NCBI GenBank assembly: GCA_003152955.1
Contig: PMBQ01000433.1
Coordinates: 1 to 11,952 of the forward strand
Direction: 5' to 3'
Source: Candidatus Bathyarchaeota archaeon
GTDB taxonomy: Archaea; Thermoproteota; Bathyarchaeia; 40CM-2-53-6; FEN-987
Length of the DNA stretch: 11,952 nt
Numbering within the stretch: position 1 is the stretch's first letter; each line of letters starts with the position of its first letter. The notes under the pieces are model-generated. The model was given only the letters and a program-made list of their open reading frames with translations, searched no databases and had not been told where the DNA came from. This document shows, one piece after another, positions 6,322 to 11,952 of this stretch. Made by a program: the position numbers and the translations under genes.

Positions 6322-7382
6322 AGGACACAACACCGTTCCTAATTGATCGGGCGACCGGCATCAGAGCCGCTCTGAAGCACCTCGATCGTAATGCGAAAGG
6401 GATCTTGTTCGTCATCGATTCGTCCGGGATCTTAGTGGGATCGTTGACTGACGGAGACGTTCGCAGGTGGATTCTTGCCGAGGGGGCTTTGGATGAGCAA
6501 GCAGACAAGGTCTGCAATGCCAATCCCCAGTTCGTCTTGGAGAGTTTTGACATTGAGACTGTCCGACGAATGATGACTGAGGCGAAGATCGATTGCATAC
6601 CAGTCTTGGACAGGGAACGACATATAGTAGACCTCCTGTTCACGGACGATGCATTTGGTGAAACGGCCAGTGTGCGGCCGAAGCGCGCACTGGACATCCC
6701 GGTGGTAATCATGGCGGGAGGGAAGGGTTCGAGACTTGCCCCTTTTACGCATATACTGCCTAAGCCGCTGATTCCTATTGGAGACAAGACGGTCCTGGAA
6801 CTCATCATAGCCAAGTTCCTTGAACACCAAGTCGGTCGATTCTCACTTTGCGTTCACCACAAATCAAAGATCATCATCTCATATCTCGAGGAACTCAATC
6901 CTCCCTATTCCATAGACTATTCATTTGAGGACAAACCGCTGGGCACAGCTGGTGGTCTTAAGCATTTACGGGATCGCATCGGCGACCGTTTCTTGGTGAC
7001 TAACTGCGATATCATCATCGACGCTGATTTCCCGGAGATCGCGGCTTTTCATGAGCAGGCCAAGAATGAAATCACGGTGGTTGCGTCACTGAAAGGTTTC
7101 AGCATACCTTATGGAGTGTGCGAAATCTCTAACGGAGGCTCGTTGACAAAAATTGATGAGAAACCTGAATTAACCTTCCTTGTCAACACGGGCATGTATA
7201 TCCTGGAAACACGAGTACTTGATCTGATCCCGAGTGATGAACCATTCGACATGACGGACTTGATAGCGGCTGTCAAGAAAGGGGGTGGCAAAGTCGGCGT
7301 GTTCCCCATCCATGAAAACTCCTGGATCGATGTTGGCGAATGGGGGTCCTACAAGAAAGCTGTTGAGGTTTTGAGCCTTTGA
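6318..7382 (+). CDS. ptmE: CBS-domain nucleotidyltransferase, PtmE-type glucosamine-1-phosphate guanylyltransferase
   Basis: 354 residues. Residues 1 to about 118 are a CBS pair, seen in GILFVIDSSGILVGSLTDGDVRR (28-50, first repeat) and IDCIPVLDRERHIVDLLFTDD (91-111, second). From residue 127 a sugar-phosphate nucleotidyltransferase follows: MAGGKGSRL (132-140), LPKPLIPIG (147-155, Lys149), KPLGTAGGL (206-214), VTNCDIIID (227-235), EKP (281-283) and WIDVGEW (336-342). The same fusion occurs in Campylobacter PtmE, which makes GDP-glucosamine from GlcN-1-P and so feeds a GDP-based Leg pathway. The CBS pair may bind an adenine nucleotide and gate activity; that is inference. GAGGA (6310-6314) precedes the ATG, which overlaps the legG stop by 4 nt. 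The base specificity (GTP) cannot be read from motifs and rests on context. Confidence 0.88.
   Translation: MKDTTPFLIDRATGIRAALKHLDRNAKGILFVIDSSGILVGSLTDGDVRRWILAEGALDEQADKVCNANPQFVLESFDIETVRRMMTEAKIDCIPVLDRERHIVDLLFTDDAFGETASVRPKRALDIPVVIMAGGKGSRLAPFTHILPKPLIPIGDKTVLELIIAKFLEHQVGRFSLCVHHKSKIIISYLEELNPPYSIDYSFEDKPLGTAGGLKHLRDRIGDRFLVTNCDIIIDADFPEIAAFHEQAKNEITVVASLKGFSIPYGVCEISNGGSLTKIDEKPELTFLVNTGMYILETRVLDLIPSDEPFDMTDLIAAVKKGGGKVGVFPIHENSWIDVGEWGSYKKAVEVLSL
7365..7368 (+). promoter_or_regulatory. legF: Ribosome binding site GAGG supporting a TTG start for legF
   Basis: GAGG lies 10 nt before TTG 7379. No ATG exists in frame before the conserved ILAVIPARAGSKG strand, so a non-ATG start is required. 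TTG overlaps the ptmE stop as TTGA. Confidence 0.5.
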
Positions 7383-8113
7383 TTGGCAATCGTACAATAC
7401 TGGCGGTGATTCCAGCCCGCGCTGGATCCAAAGGCATCGTAGACAAGAATCTGCGACACCTCTGTGGTCATCCGTTGATAGCCTACACTATCGAGGCGGC
7501 GAAGACGGCTGGTTGTTTTGACCGGATCATTGTTTCGACCGATTCACAAGAGATTGCTGAGACCGCTCGCGCCTACGGTGCTGAAGTGCCGTTTTTGCGG
7601 CCTTCCCATCTTGCCACCGATACAGCCGGCACAGTCGATGTGGTATTGCATGTACATTCCTGGTTGGAGGCTCACGAGGCGCAGACATACGAATCGCTTT
7701 GTTTGTTGCAGCCTACTTCTCCCCTGCGCACAGGGACTCAGGTCCAAGATGCCTTAGTGAGGTTTGTCTCAGCACATGGTGCCGATTTCTTGGTTTCAGT
7801 GTGCCGCGTCAATGAAAGTCCGTACTTAATGAAACTCTTGACCGAGGATGGATATCTGCGCGATGTTGTACCGTCACCGTATCGTTCATCACGAAGGCAA
7901 GATCTCCCGACCGTGTTCCGGCTCAATGGAGCGATATACGTCGCACGGACGAAAGCACTCAAAGCAGAGCGGTCATTTGACACTCCGAGGACAATTGGAT
8001 ACGAAATGGATGCTGCCACGTCTGTTGACATAGACGAGGAGGCTGATCTCAAGACCGCTGCCTCTATTCTTGAATCTCTAAATGTATCAGCACTTCGAGC
8101 ACAGCAGAAATGA
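7379..8113 (+). CDS. legF: CMP-legionaminic acid synthetase (CMP-NeuAc synthetase family)
   Basis: 244 residues from a TTG start that overlaps the ptmE stop by 4 nt. The N-terminal nucleotide-binding loop is IPARAGSKGIVDKN (residues 11-24), followed by HPLIAYTI (31-38), STDS (53-56), CLLQPTSPLR (108-117), FRLNGAIYVAR (180-190) and SVDIDEEADL (215-224). These are the diagnostic blocks of NeuA-type cytidylyltransferases. Family knowledge: it couples CTP to the nonulosonic acid to give the CMP-sugar used by glycosyltransferases. Its length fits a single-domain enzyme, without the C-terminal esterase domain seen in some NeuA proteins. It is the last gene of the tight operon, and a 212-bp gap follows. 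Exact sugar specificity is inferred from the neighbours. Confidence 0.92.
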   Translation: MIGNRTILAVIPARAGSKGIVDKNLRHLCGHPLIAYTIEAAKTAGCFDRIIVSTDSQEIAETARAYGAEVPFLRPSHLATDTAGTVDVVLHVHSWLEAHEAQTYESLCLLQPTSPLRTGTQVQDALVRFVSAHGADFLVSVCRVNESPYLMKLLTEDGYLRDVVPSPYRSSRRQDLPTVFRLNGAIYVARTKALKAERSFDTPRTIGYEMDAATSVDIDEEADLKTAASILESLNVSALRAQQK

Positions 8114-8325
8114 CGCACCTTTGTTTCAATGTCTGAATCGACATCAAGGGGCCGGATATTGGGAAAGGGCCTCCGTCGGGGGCGGTCGCTATCCTCGTTA
8201 AGCGGTCCATTTGGCGGGAGCATTCTTCTAGAATGGGGCGGATGAGTTCATCCTCCAAGTTTTGATCATCGTCATTGGAATAGCACAGATCATGTCGTCT
8301 CAACAACGACCGAGCGGATGGTGAC
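8114..8325. other. 212-bp intergenic gap between legF and the oxidoreductase pair
   Basis: No supported gene. A + frame beginning at an ATG near 8131 gives only about 38 codons, and a - strand frame (8354-8064) is discussed under rejected items. Contents are a weak hairpin (GGGGCC 8148-8153 with GGCCTC 8168-8173, one G-T pair) and the CATTCT-TCT-AGAATG inverted repeat at 8221-8235. No T-run terminator and no good sigma70 promoter were found; TTGATC at 8262 has only ACAGAT at the right spacing. The gap breaks an otherwise continuous overlap pattern and may separate two transcription units. Confidence 0.6.
8221..8235. promoter_or_regulatory. Inverted repeat CATTCT-TCT-AGAATG containing TTCTAGAA
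   Basis: A 6-bp perfect inverted repeat with a 3-nt centre (8221-8226 with 8230-8235). Shifted slightly, it contains the 8-bp palindrome TTCTAGAA (8226-8233), identical to the core of the palindrome at 1283-1292. Its centre is about 96 bp before the ATG at 8326. It is a candidate operator shared by the two gene blocks. Confidence 0.35.
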
Positions 8326-9270
8326 ATGAGAGCACTTATCGTCGGCTTCGGCACAATAGGAAGTCGGCACTTGCAGTCACTCGCCGCGACACCTTGGTAT
8401 GATCAGTTCATCGTCGTCGAACCTTCTGATGAGAAGTACTGTGAAGGGCTCGAGAGAATTGGGCTGGATGGGGCTCGAGTCATGCGTCTCGATTCAGTGG
8501 GTCACATCCCAAGCCTACCAGATATCGCCATAGTCGCAACAAGTGCCCAGCCCAGGTTCGATATCTTGAAAACCCTGATTCTACAGGGTGCCAAGCGGTT
8601 TCTGCTAGAGAAAGTGGTCTTCCAATCGAAAGGGCAATTTGTTGAAGCTATCGGATTGCTGAGAGAACATGAGGCTGTAGCCTACTGCAATTTTGTAAAT
8701 CGGTATTTCCCGGCATACATAGAATTGGGTGAGCAAATCCGTCGGTCGGGGGCTCCTCTGAGAATGGTTGTGGTCGGAGGGGATTTGGGGCTGGGCTGCA
8801 ATGCAATTCACTATTTAGACTTGTTTGAATACTTAACGTCGCGTAGAATCAAGACTGCTAACGCAAGCCTGGAGCCATGGAGCAAGCCAAGCAAGCGAGG
8901 CACAATTTACAAGGAATTCTCAGGAACAATTGCTGCCGAGACTGAGTTCGGTGACAGAATTTGCATCCAGTTCGATCGTTCGAACACGGCCCCGGTAAAC
9001 TTGGTCCTTGACTTTGCTGACGAGACTGTAGTAATGAGTGAGGGTGCTGGCATTCAGTGGCTATGTTCGCACCAAGGAATCGCAACGAGACCATTCATGA
9101 TAATTCCGACTAGTGTCTTGACAAGAACCATCGTCCAAGATATCGTTTCGGGAACCACAGTCCTGCCAACAGTGGCTGAGAGTATGAGTGCCCATCTTCA
9201 TTTGTTCCAGATGATACATGGTGCAATCGGGAATAAGCATGGTGAGGAGAGGCTATGTCCAGTGACATAA
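8326..9270 (+). CDS. Gfo/Idh/MocA-family oxidoreductase with divergent catalytic motif
   Basis: 314 residues. The N-terminal Rossmann domain opens at once with ALIVGFGTIGSRHL (GxGxxG at residues 7-12), which fixes the start. VEPSDEKY (31-38) has the place of the beta-2 end that selects the cofactor; the acidic residue there is consistent with NAD(H). The family's usual Glu-Lys-Pro is FLLEKVVF here (E95, K96, V97), so the Lys is kept but the Pro is lost. NFVNRYFPAY (122-131) and GCNAIHYLDLFEYL (157-170) supply the expected second-domain residues, with H162 and D165 in the HxxD arrangement. It likely acts as a cytosolic NAD-linked dehydrogenase, epimerase or related enzyme on a sugar or nonulosonate intermediate. 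The substrate cannot be deduced. It overlaps the next gene by 16 nt, so the two are probably co-translated and may act on the same substrate. Only a weak GGATGG precedes the ATG. Confidence 0.85.
   Translation: MRALIVGFGTIGSRHLQSLAATPWYDQFIVVEPSDEKYCEGLERIGLDGARVMRLDSVGHIPSLPDIAIVATSAQPRFDILKTLILQGAKRFLLEKVVFQSKGQFVEAIGLLREHEAVAYCNFVNRYFPAYIELGEQIRRSGAPLRMVVVGGDLGLGCNAIHYLDLFEYLTSRRIKTANASLEPWSKPSKRGTIYKEFSGTIAAETEFGDRICIQFDRSNTAPVNLVLDFADETVVMSEGAGIQWLCSHQGIATRPFMIIPTSVLTRTIVQDIVSGTTVLPTVAESMSAHLHLFQMIHGAIGNKHGEERLCPVT
9245..9252 (+). promoter_or_regulatory. Strong ribosome binding site AGGAGAGG inside the preceding gene
   Basis: This is the best Shine-Dalgarno match in the window. It lies within the last codons of the first oxidoreductase gene and ends 2 nt before ATG 9255; the AGGAG portion ends 5 nt before it. 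It supports 9255 as the true start despite the 16-nt overlap. Confidence 0.6.
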
Positions 9271-10217
9271 GGTGTGGGAGGGTTCTGATTGTGGGAGCAG
9301 GGGTTATGGGAAGAGAATACGCCCGAGTCTTGCAGCACTTGAGTATTCCTTTCACCTTGGTCAGTCGAGGAGAGAAATCCGCTCAGACCACATCTGAATC
9401 CTTGGGCATGGAAGTGCATTCTGGTGGCCTGGATTTGTTTCTGAGGACGCACAGTAGTCAGATCTTTGATTCGGCGATTGTCGCAGTTGGCATTGCAGAA
9501 TTGAGTGGTGTGTGCAGCACGTTGCTGGATGCCGGTATCCCGTCCATCCTGCTGGAAAAACCTGGCGGCGCAACCGTTAGAGAAATTCAGCTTTTGGCGG
9601 ACAGAAGCGAGAAATTGGGCGCGATGGTGTATCTCGCCTATAATCGAAGATACTACGCATCAGTGAGAAAGGCCCGTGAGACCATAGACCAGGACGGAGG
9701 AGTCACTTCGTTTCACTTTGAGTTCACCGAATGGCCTTCGGTGGTCGCGCCTCTCCCACTTTCCAAACTGGTAAAAGAGAATTGGTTCTTGGCGAATTCA
9801 ACGCATGTTGTGGATCTTGCTTTCTACCTTGGTGGAAAACCGAGAACCTTGTCCAGCTATCATGCAGGGACTCTGCATTGGCATCCGGTCGCTGCGCGAT
9901 TTGTGGGCGCGGGTATCAAAGAGCTTGGTGCGTTGTTTTCGTATTGCGCGAACTGGGAGGCCCCTGGCCGCTGGGGTGTCGAGATCATGACGAGAGCTCA
10001 TCGTTTGATTCTCAGACCGCTTGAAAAGCTCCAGTCTTCCAGCCATGGGAGTGTCGCTGTGGTACCCGTTGACATCGAAGACGACGACGATCTGCGCTTC
10101 AAACCAGGACTGCTTTCCGAAGTCAATGACTTCCTAAACCAAGCCGAGAACCTTCCCACCATTCAAGACCAAGTCGCAAACATTGCTCTTTACAGTCAGA
10201 TTTGCCCACTAGCTTAA
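9255..10217 (+). CDS. Gfo/Idh/MocA-family oxidoreductase with canonical EKP motif
   Basis: 320 residues. Its Rossmann motif is VLIVGAGVMGREYARVL (GxGxxG at residues 14-19). The canonical Glu-Lys-Pro is LLEKPGG (E101-K102-P103), followed by YLAYNRRYYASV (126-137) and ANSTHVVDLAFYLGG (180-194), whose H184xxD187 is the usual catalytic and substrate-binding pair. It is a classical member of the family, unlike its neighbour. Family knowledge: these enzymes bind NAD(P) and oxidise, reduce or epimerise sugars, inositols and nucleotide sugars. The place directly after a legionaminic acid operon suggests modification of the nonulosonic acid or production of another repeat-unit sugar, but nothing in the sequence proves the substrate. 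The pair shares only family motifs by eye, so a recent tandem duplication is unlikely. A 63-nt gap follows before the membrane protein. Confidence 0.88.
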   Translation: MSSDIRCGRVLIVGAGVMGREYARVLQHLSIPFTLVSRGEKSAQTTSESLGMEVHSGGLDLFLRTHSSQIFDSAIVAVGIAELSGVCSTLLDAGIPSILLEKPGGATVREIQLLADRSEKLGAMVYLAYNRRYYASVRKARETIDQDGGVTSFHFEFTEWPSVVAPLPLSKLVKENWFLANSTHVVDLAFYLGGKPRTLSSYHAGTLHWHPVAARFVGAGIKELGALFSYCANWEAPGRWGVEIMTRAHRLILRPLEKLQSSSHGSVAVVPVDIEDDDDLRFKPGLLSEVNDFLNQAENLPTIQDQVANIALYSQICPLA

Positions 10218-10280
10218 GAACCGGCCAATGGACGACTCTTTACGTTATGTTGCCCCTAATATCGATAGGCCTTACTAGCC

Positions 10281-11654
10281 ATGATAGTTTTACTATGCAC
10301 AATTTCGACTGTTATTCTTGCGCTGGTATGCACCTACGTTCTATTCTTCAGGAGGGCTTACTTTCCGGCGTTTATTATCGTTGCGGTTTCGGCAAGCCCC
10401 CTCTCTCAGTATATCTTTCACTTCGAGTACCGGCAAGTTGACACGGCAAAGTTGGGACTAGAATTGATCCTGGTGGGTCTTCTGTGTCTTGTACTTTTCA
10501 TCGAAACTGCGGTATCCACACAAGTCTTGACAAGATTTCGGGAGAAGCTGGCTTTTTTCCGAGTCGTGGTGATTCTCTACGTTTTTCTTAACTTGATCTC
10601 GGCACTGTCATCACTCGTTCCTGAGCGAAGTGTGATCTTCTTTTTTGTGTCGGTTGTAGGGCCTAGTGTGCTATTCTATCTGATTGCCGCGAAGACCAGC
10701 CCGACCGTGAAGATGCTAGACAGTCTAGTTTTCAGTCTTCTTCTGTCGGACCTGTTTGTGATCATGGTTGGATTCACCTTTAGGTGGCTCAAGTTTGGTG
10801 AGACCGGTTCCACCGATCTCATTCGCTACAGGAATTTGGGCGGAATGTACGGAGCCGGTGCAGTCGACATGCAGATGTCGCTGATTCTGCCGCTCGTGTT
10901 CCTCAGAGATCTTGGGCTGTCAAAGAAGACTAAGATTGCGCACGGCGTGTTCAGACTTGTCAGCGTGCTGTGGATCGCGTTTGCATTATCGAGGACAAGC
11001 TATTTTGTGTTTGGTGTGGCTGCTGCCTCGTCGATGCTGCTGTTGCGGCAGAAGGTGGGAGTTCGGTTCCTCGCAGCTGTCATTCTCGGGGCGCTTGTGA
11101 GTGGGATTTTCTTTGCCTTCCCAACGCTTGGGGAAACCGTTGTACAGAGGTTTGGCGGCGCTTTCAGTGTCTCTGATCAGTTCGCAAGCGATCTGAGGCC
11201 TAAAATTTGGGCTTTTGCGATTCCTCTGTTCATTCAGCACCCGGTAGTAGGCATTGGTCTGGGAAACTACACTCTTTTTGACCCCGTTCACTTCTCAACT
11301 CCACACGATCTTTATCTCGGACTTCTTGTTGAGGCGGGCGTCTTTGTAACGTTCGTGTTTGTGATCATGGTCGTTGGTTTTTTTAAGCTTGGGGTGGGAG
11401 TCTTTTCCGGTTCGGCAGGAAACGATGGAAGAAACCTCGTGGCATCTTTGCTATTGGGTGTTGGTCTCTTCCTGGCATATGGGATCACCGGTGATAGCCT
11501 TTATCTCCCTAATGGTTTTTCTTCAGCAACAAAAGCATACCACCTTTTTGCGGTATTTGGCATCATGGTGTTGCTCTACAGGTTGCAGAGGTCAAGGGCG
11601 CTCCTGAAGGCATCTGACCTAAAGAACCGGCCGAAGACGAAGCCGATACTCTGA
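10281..11654 (+). CDS. O-antigen ligase / Wzy-type polymerase-like integral membrane protein
   Basis: 457 residues, strongly hydrophobic, with roughly 10-12 membrane spans (for example residues 3-23, 58-76, 93-111, 117-138, 147-165, 226-253, 262-280, 345-370, 386-403 and 421-434). The long soluble loop between about 281 and 342 holds the family's functional region: ASDLRPKIWAFAIPLFIQ, HPVVGIGLGNY (320-330) and TPHDLYLGLLVEAGV (340-354). ALSRTSYFVFG (235-245) corresponds to the conserved SR segment. These fit the O-antigen ligase/polymerase superfamily. Family knowledge: Wzy links lipid-linked repeat units at the periplasmic face; WaaL transfers polymer to lipid A core. Context with a Wzc-type kinase favours Wzy, but sequence alone cannot separate them. 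An in-frame stop at 10266-10268 leaves ATG 10281 as the first available start; the ribosome site is poor (AGG, 10267-10269). Confidence 0.88.
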   Translation: MIVLLCTISTVILALVCTYVLFFRRAYFPAFIIVAVSASPLSQYIFHFEYRQVDTAKLGLELILVGLLCLVLFIETAVSTQVLTRFREKLAFFRVVVILYVFLNLISALSSLVPERSVIFFFVSVVGPSVLFYLIAAKTSPTVKMLDSLVFSLLLSDLFVIMVGFTFRWLKFGETGSTDLIRYRNLGGMYGAGAVDMQMSLILPLVFLRDLGLSKKTKIAHGVFRLVSVLWIAFALSRTSYFVFGVAAASSMLLLRQKVGVRFLAAVILGALVSGIFFAFPTLGETVVQRFGGAFSVSDQFASDLRPKIWAFAIPLFIQHPVVGIGLGNYTLFDPVHFSTPHDLYLGLLVEAGVFVTFVFVIMVVGFFKLGVGVFSGSAGNDGRNLVASLLLGVGLFLAYGITGDSLYLPNGFSSATKAYHLFAVFGIMVLLYRLQRSRALLKASDLKNRPKTKPIL

Positions 11655-11842
11655 TGTCTCCATCGGGTGATCCCGTAATTGGACTATCCGATTTCGATGT
11701 GGAGCTGACCTCATTTCGCGTGCAGATGGTTCATCGCATCGGGCTTCCGGTCCTTTCGATGACGTCTCCAGACGATACATTCTTGATTGACGGCCGATGG
11801 TCGTGTTTTCGCTGTACTGATGGACCTGACGAAACAGTCTGA
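11654..11842 (+). CDS. Short unrecognised frame (62 aa), coupled by TGATG to the membrane protein
   Basis: The ATG at 11654 overlaps the preceding TGA by one base, the TGATG arrangement often seen in coupled genes. The product (MSPSGDPVIGLSDF..., ending TDGPDETV) is soluble and rich in Asp, Pro and Ser; it has no signal peptide or membrane segment and resembles no family I know. There is no clear Shine-Dalgarno sequence. It could be a real small protein, the remnant of a gene broken by a stop at 11840, or a chance frame in an intergenic stretch. Confidence 0.2.
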   Translation: MSPSGDPVIGLSDFDVELTSFRVQMVHRIGLPVLSMTSPDDTFLIDGRWSCFRCTDGPDETV

Positions 11843-11856
11843 ATTGCTGGAATTCA
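11840..11856 (+). repeat. Small inverted repeat TGAATT-GCTGG-AATTCA
   Basis: A 6-bp AT-rich perfect inverted repeat (11840-11845 with 11851-11856) with a 5-nt loop, overlapping the stop of the short frame. The stem is weak and no T-run follows. It is probably incidental. Confidence 0.3.
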
Positions 11857-11887
11857 AATCGATTGACTGACGGAGAATGAACCTGGG

Positions 11888-11952
11888 GTGGCAACGCTGA
11901 ACATCTATGAGTCAATCAAGACCTTGCGTTTGTCTTCCCTTCTCGGGTCATC
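11888..11952 (+). CDS. Possible 5' end of the next gene, cut by the window edge
   Basis: From GTG 11888 the frame reads VATLNIYESIKTLRLSSLLGS and is still open at the last base. GGAG (11872-11875) lies 12 nt upstream. The N-terminus is amphipathic to hydrophobic, which would suit a membrane protein such as the flippase that is missing here, but 21 residues are too few to assign. A competing frame starts at ATG 11907 (MSQSRPCVCLPFSGH) and looks less protein-like. Confidence 0.25.
   Translation, partial: MATLNIYESIKTLRLSSLLGS

Noticed and set aside
1381..8113. Alternative reading of the operon as a pseudaminic or N-acetylneuraminic acid pathway
   Set aside because: A sialic acid pathway would not need the dehydratase and aminotransferase. 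A pseudaminic pathway would use a PseG-type hydrolase and PseH-type acetyltransferase instead of the NeuC-type epimerase and hexapeptide acetyltransferase seen here.
8064..8354. Minus-strand frame of 96 codons spanning the legF-oxidoreductase gap
   Set aside because: It overlaps both flanking genes on the opposite strand, resembles no known family, and has no ribosome binding site that I can see. A short remnant inside the gap cannot be excluded.
10228..10278. 16-codon frame (MDDSLRYVAPNIDRPY) just before the Wzy-like gene
   Set aside because: Too short, with no ribosome site and no sign of a leader-peptide mechanism.

Overview
The window is a chromosomal surface-polysaccharide locus from a bacterium of middling GC content (about half, judged by eye). 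All confident genes lie on the + strand. A Wzz/Wzc-type tyrosine kinase and a Wzy-type membrane protein in the same locus as a nonulosonic acid pathway suggest a Gram-negative organism that makes capsule, exopolysaccharide or O-antigen. I cannot assign a phylum from the sequence alone.

Layout. (1) nt 2-937: the C-terminal part of a chain-length regulator/BY-kinase fusion, ending in an unusually regular Tyr-Gly tail. (2) nt 938-1380: a 443-bp gene-free gap with several inverted repeats. (3) nt 1381-8113: seven tightly packed genes, legB-legC-legH-legI-legG-ptmE-legF. Junctions are 4-8 nt overlaps or a 2-nt gap, so this is very probably one transcription unit. (4) nt 8114-8325: a 212-bp gap. 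(5) nt 8326-10217: two Gfo/Idh/MocA-family oxidoreductases overlapping by 16 nt. (6) nt 10281-11654: an O-antigen ligase/polymerase-like integral membrane protein. (7) nt 11655-11952: an unresolved end, with one short unrecognised frame and perhaps the first codons of another gene.

How the genes work together. PtmE-type guanylyltransferase makes GDP-glucosamine from GlcN-1-P. After N-acetylation, LegB (4,6-dehydratase), LegC (PLP aminotransferase) and LegH (N-acetyltransferase) give a GDP-2,4-diacetamido-trideoxyhexose. LegG releases and 2-epimerises the sugar, LegI condenses it with phosphoenolpyruvate to legionaminic acid, and LegF activates it as the CMP-sugar. These assignments rest on family motifs and on the co-occurrence known from Campylobacter jejuni. 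The two oxidoreductases may tailor the nonulosonic acid or supply another sugar. The Wzy-like protein would polymerise repeat units and the BY-kinase would set chain length. No glycosyltransferase or flippase is visible, so they must lie outside the window.

The pathway itself is known. The less explained items are the paired oxidoreductases, a palindrome (TTCTAGAA) shared by the two intergenic gaps at nearly the same distance from the next start codon, the Tyr-Gly hexanucleotide repeat in the kinase tail, and the unassigned right end.
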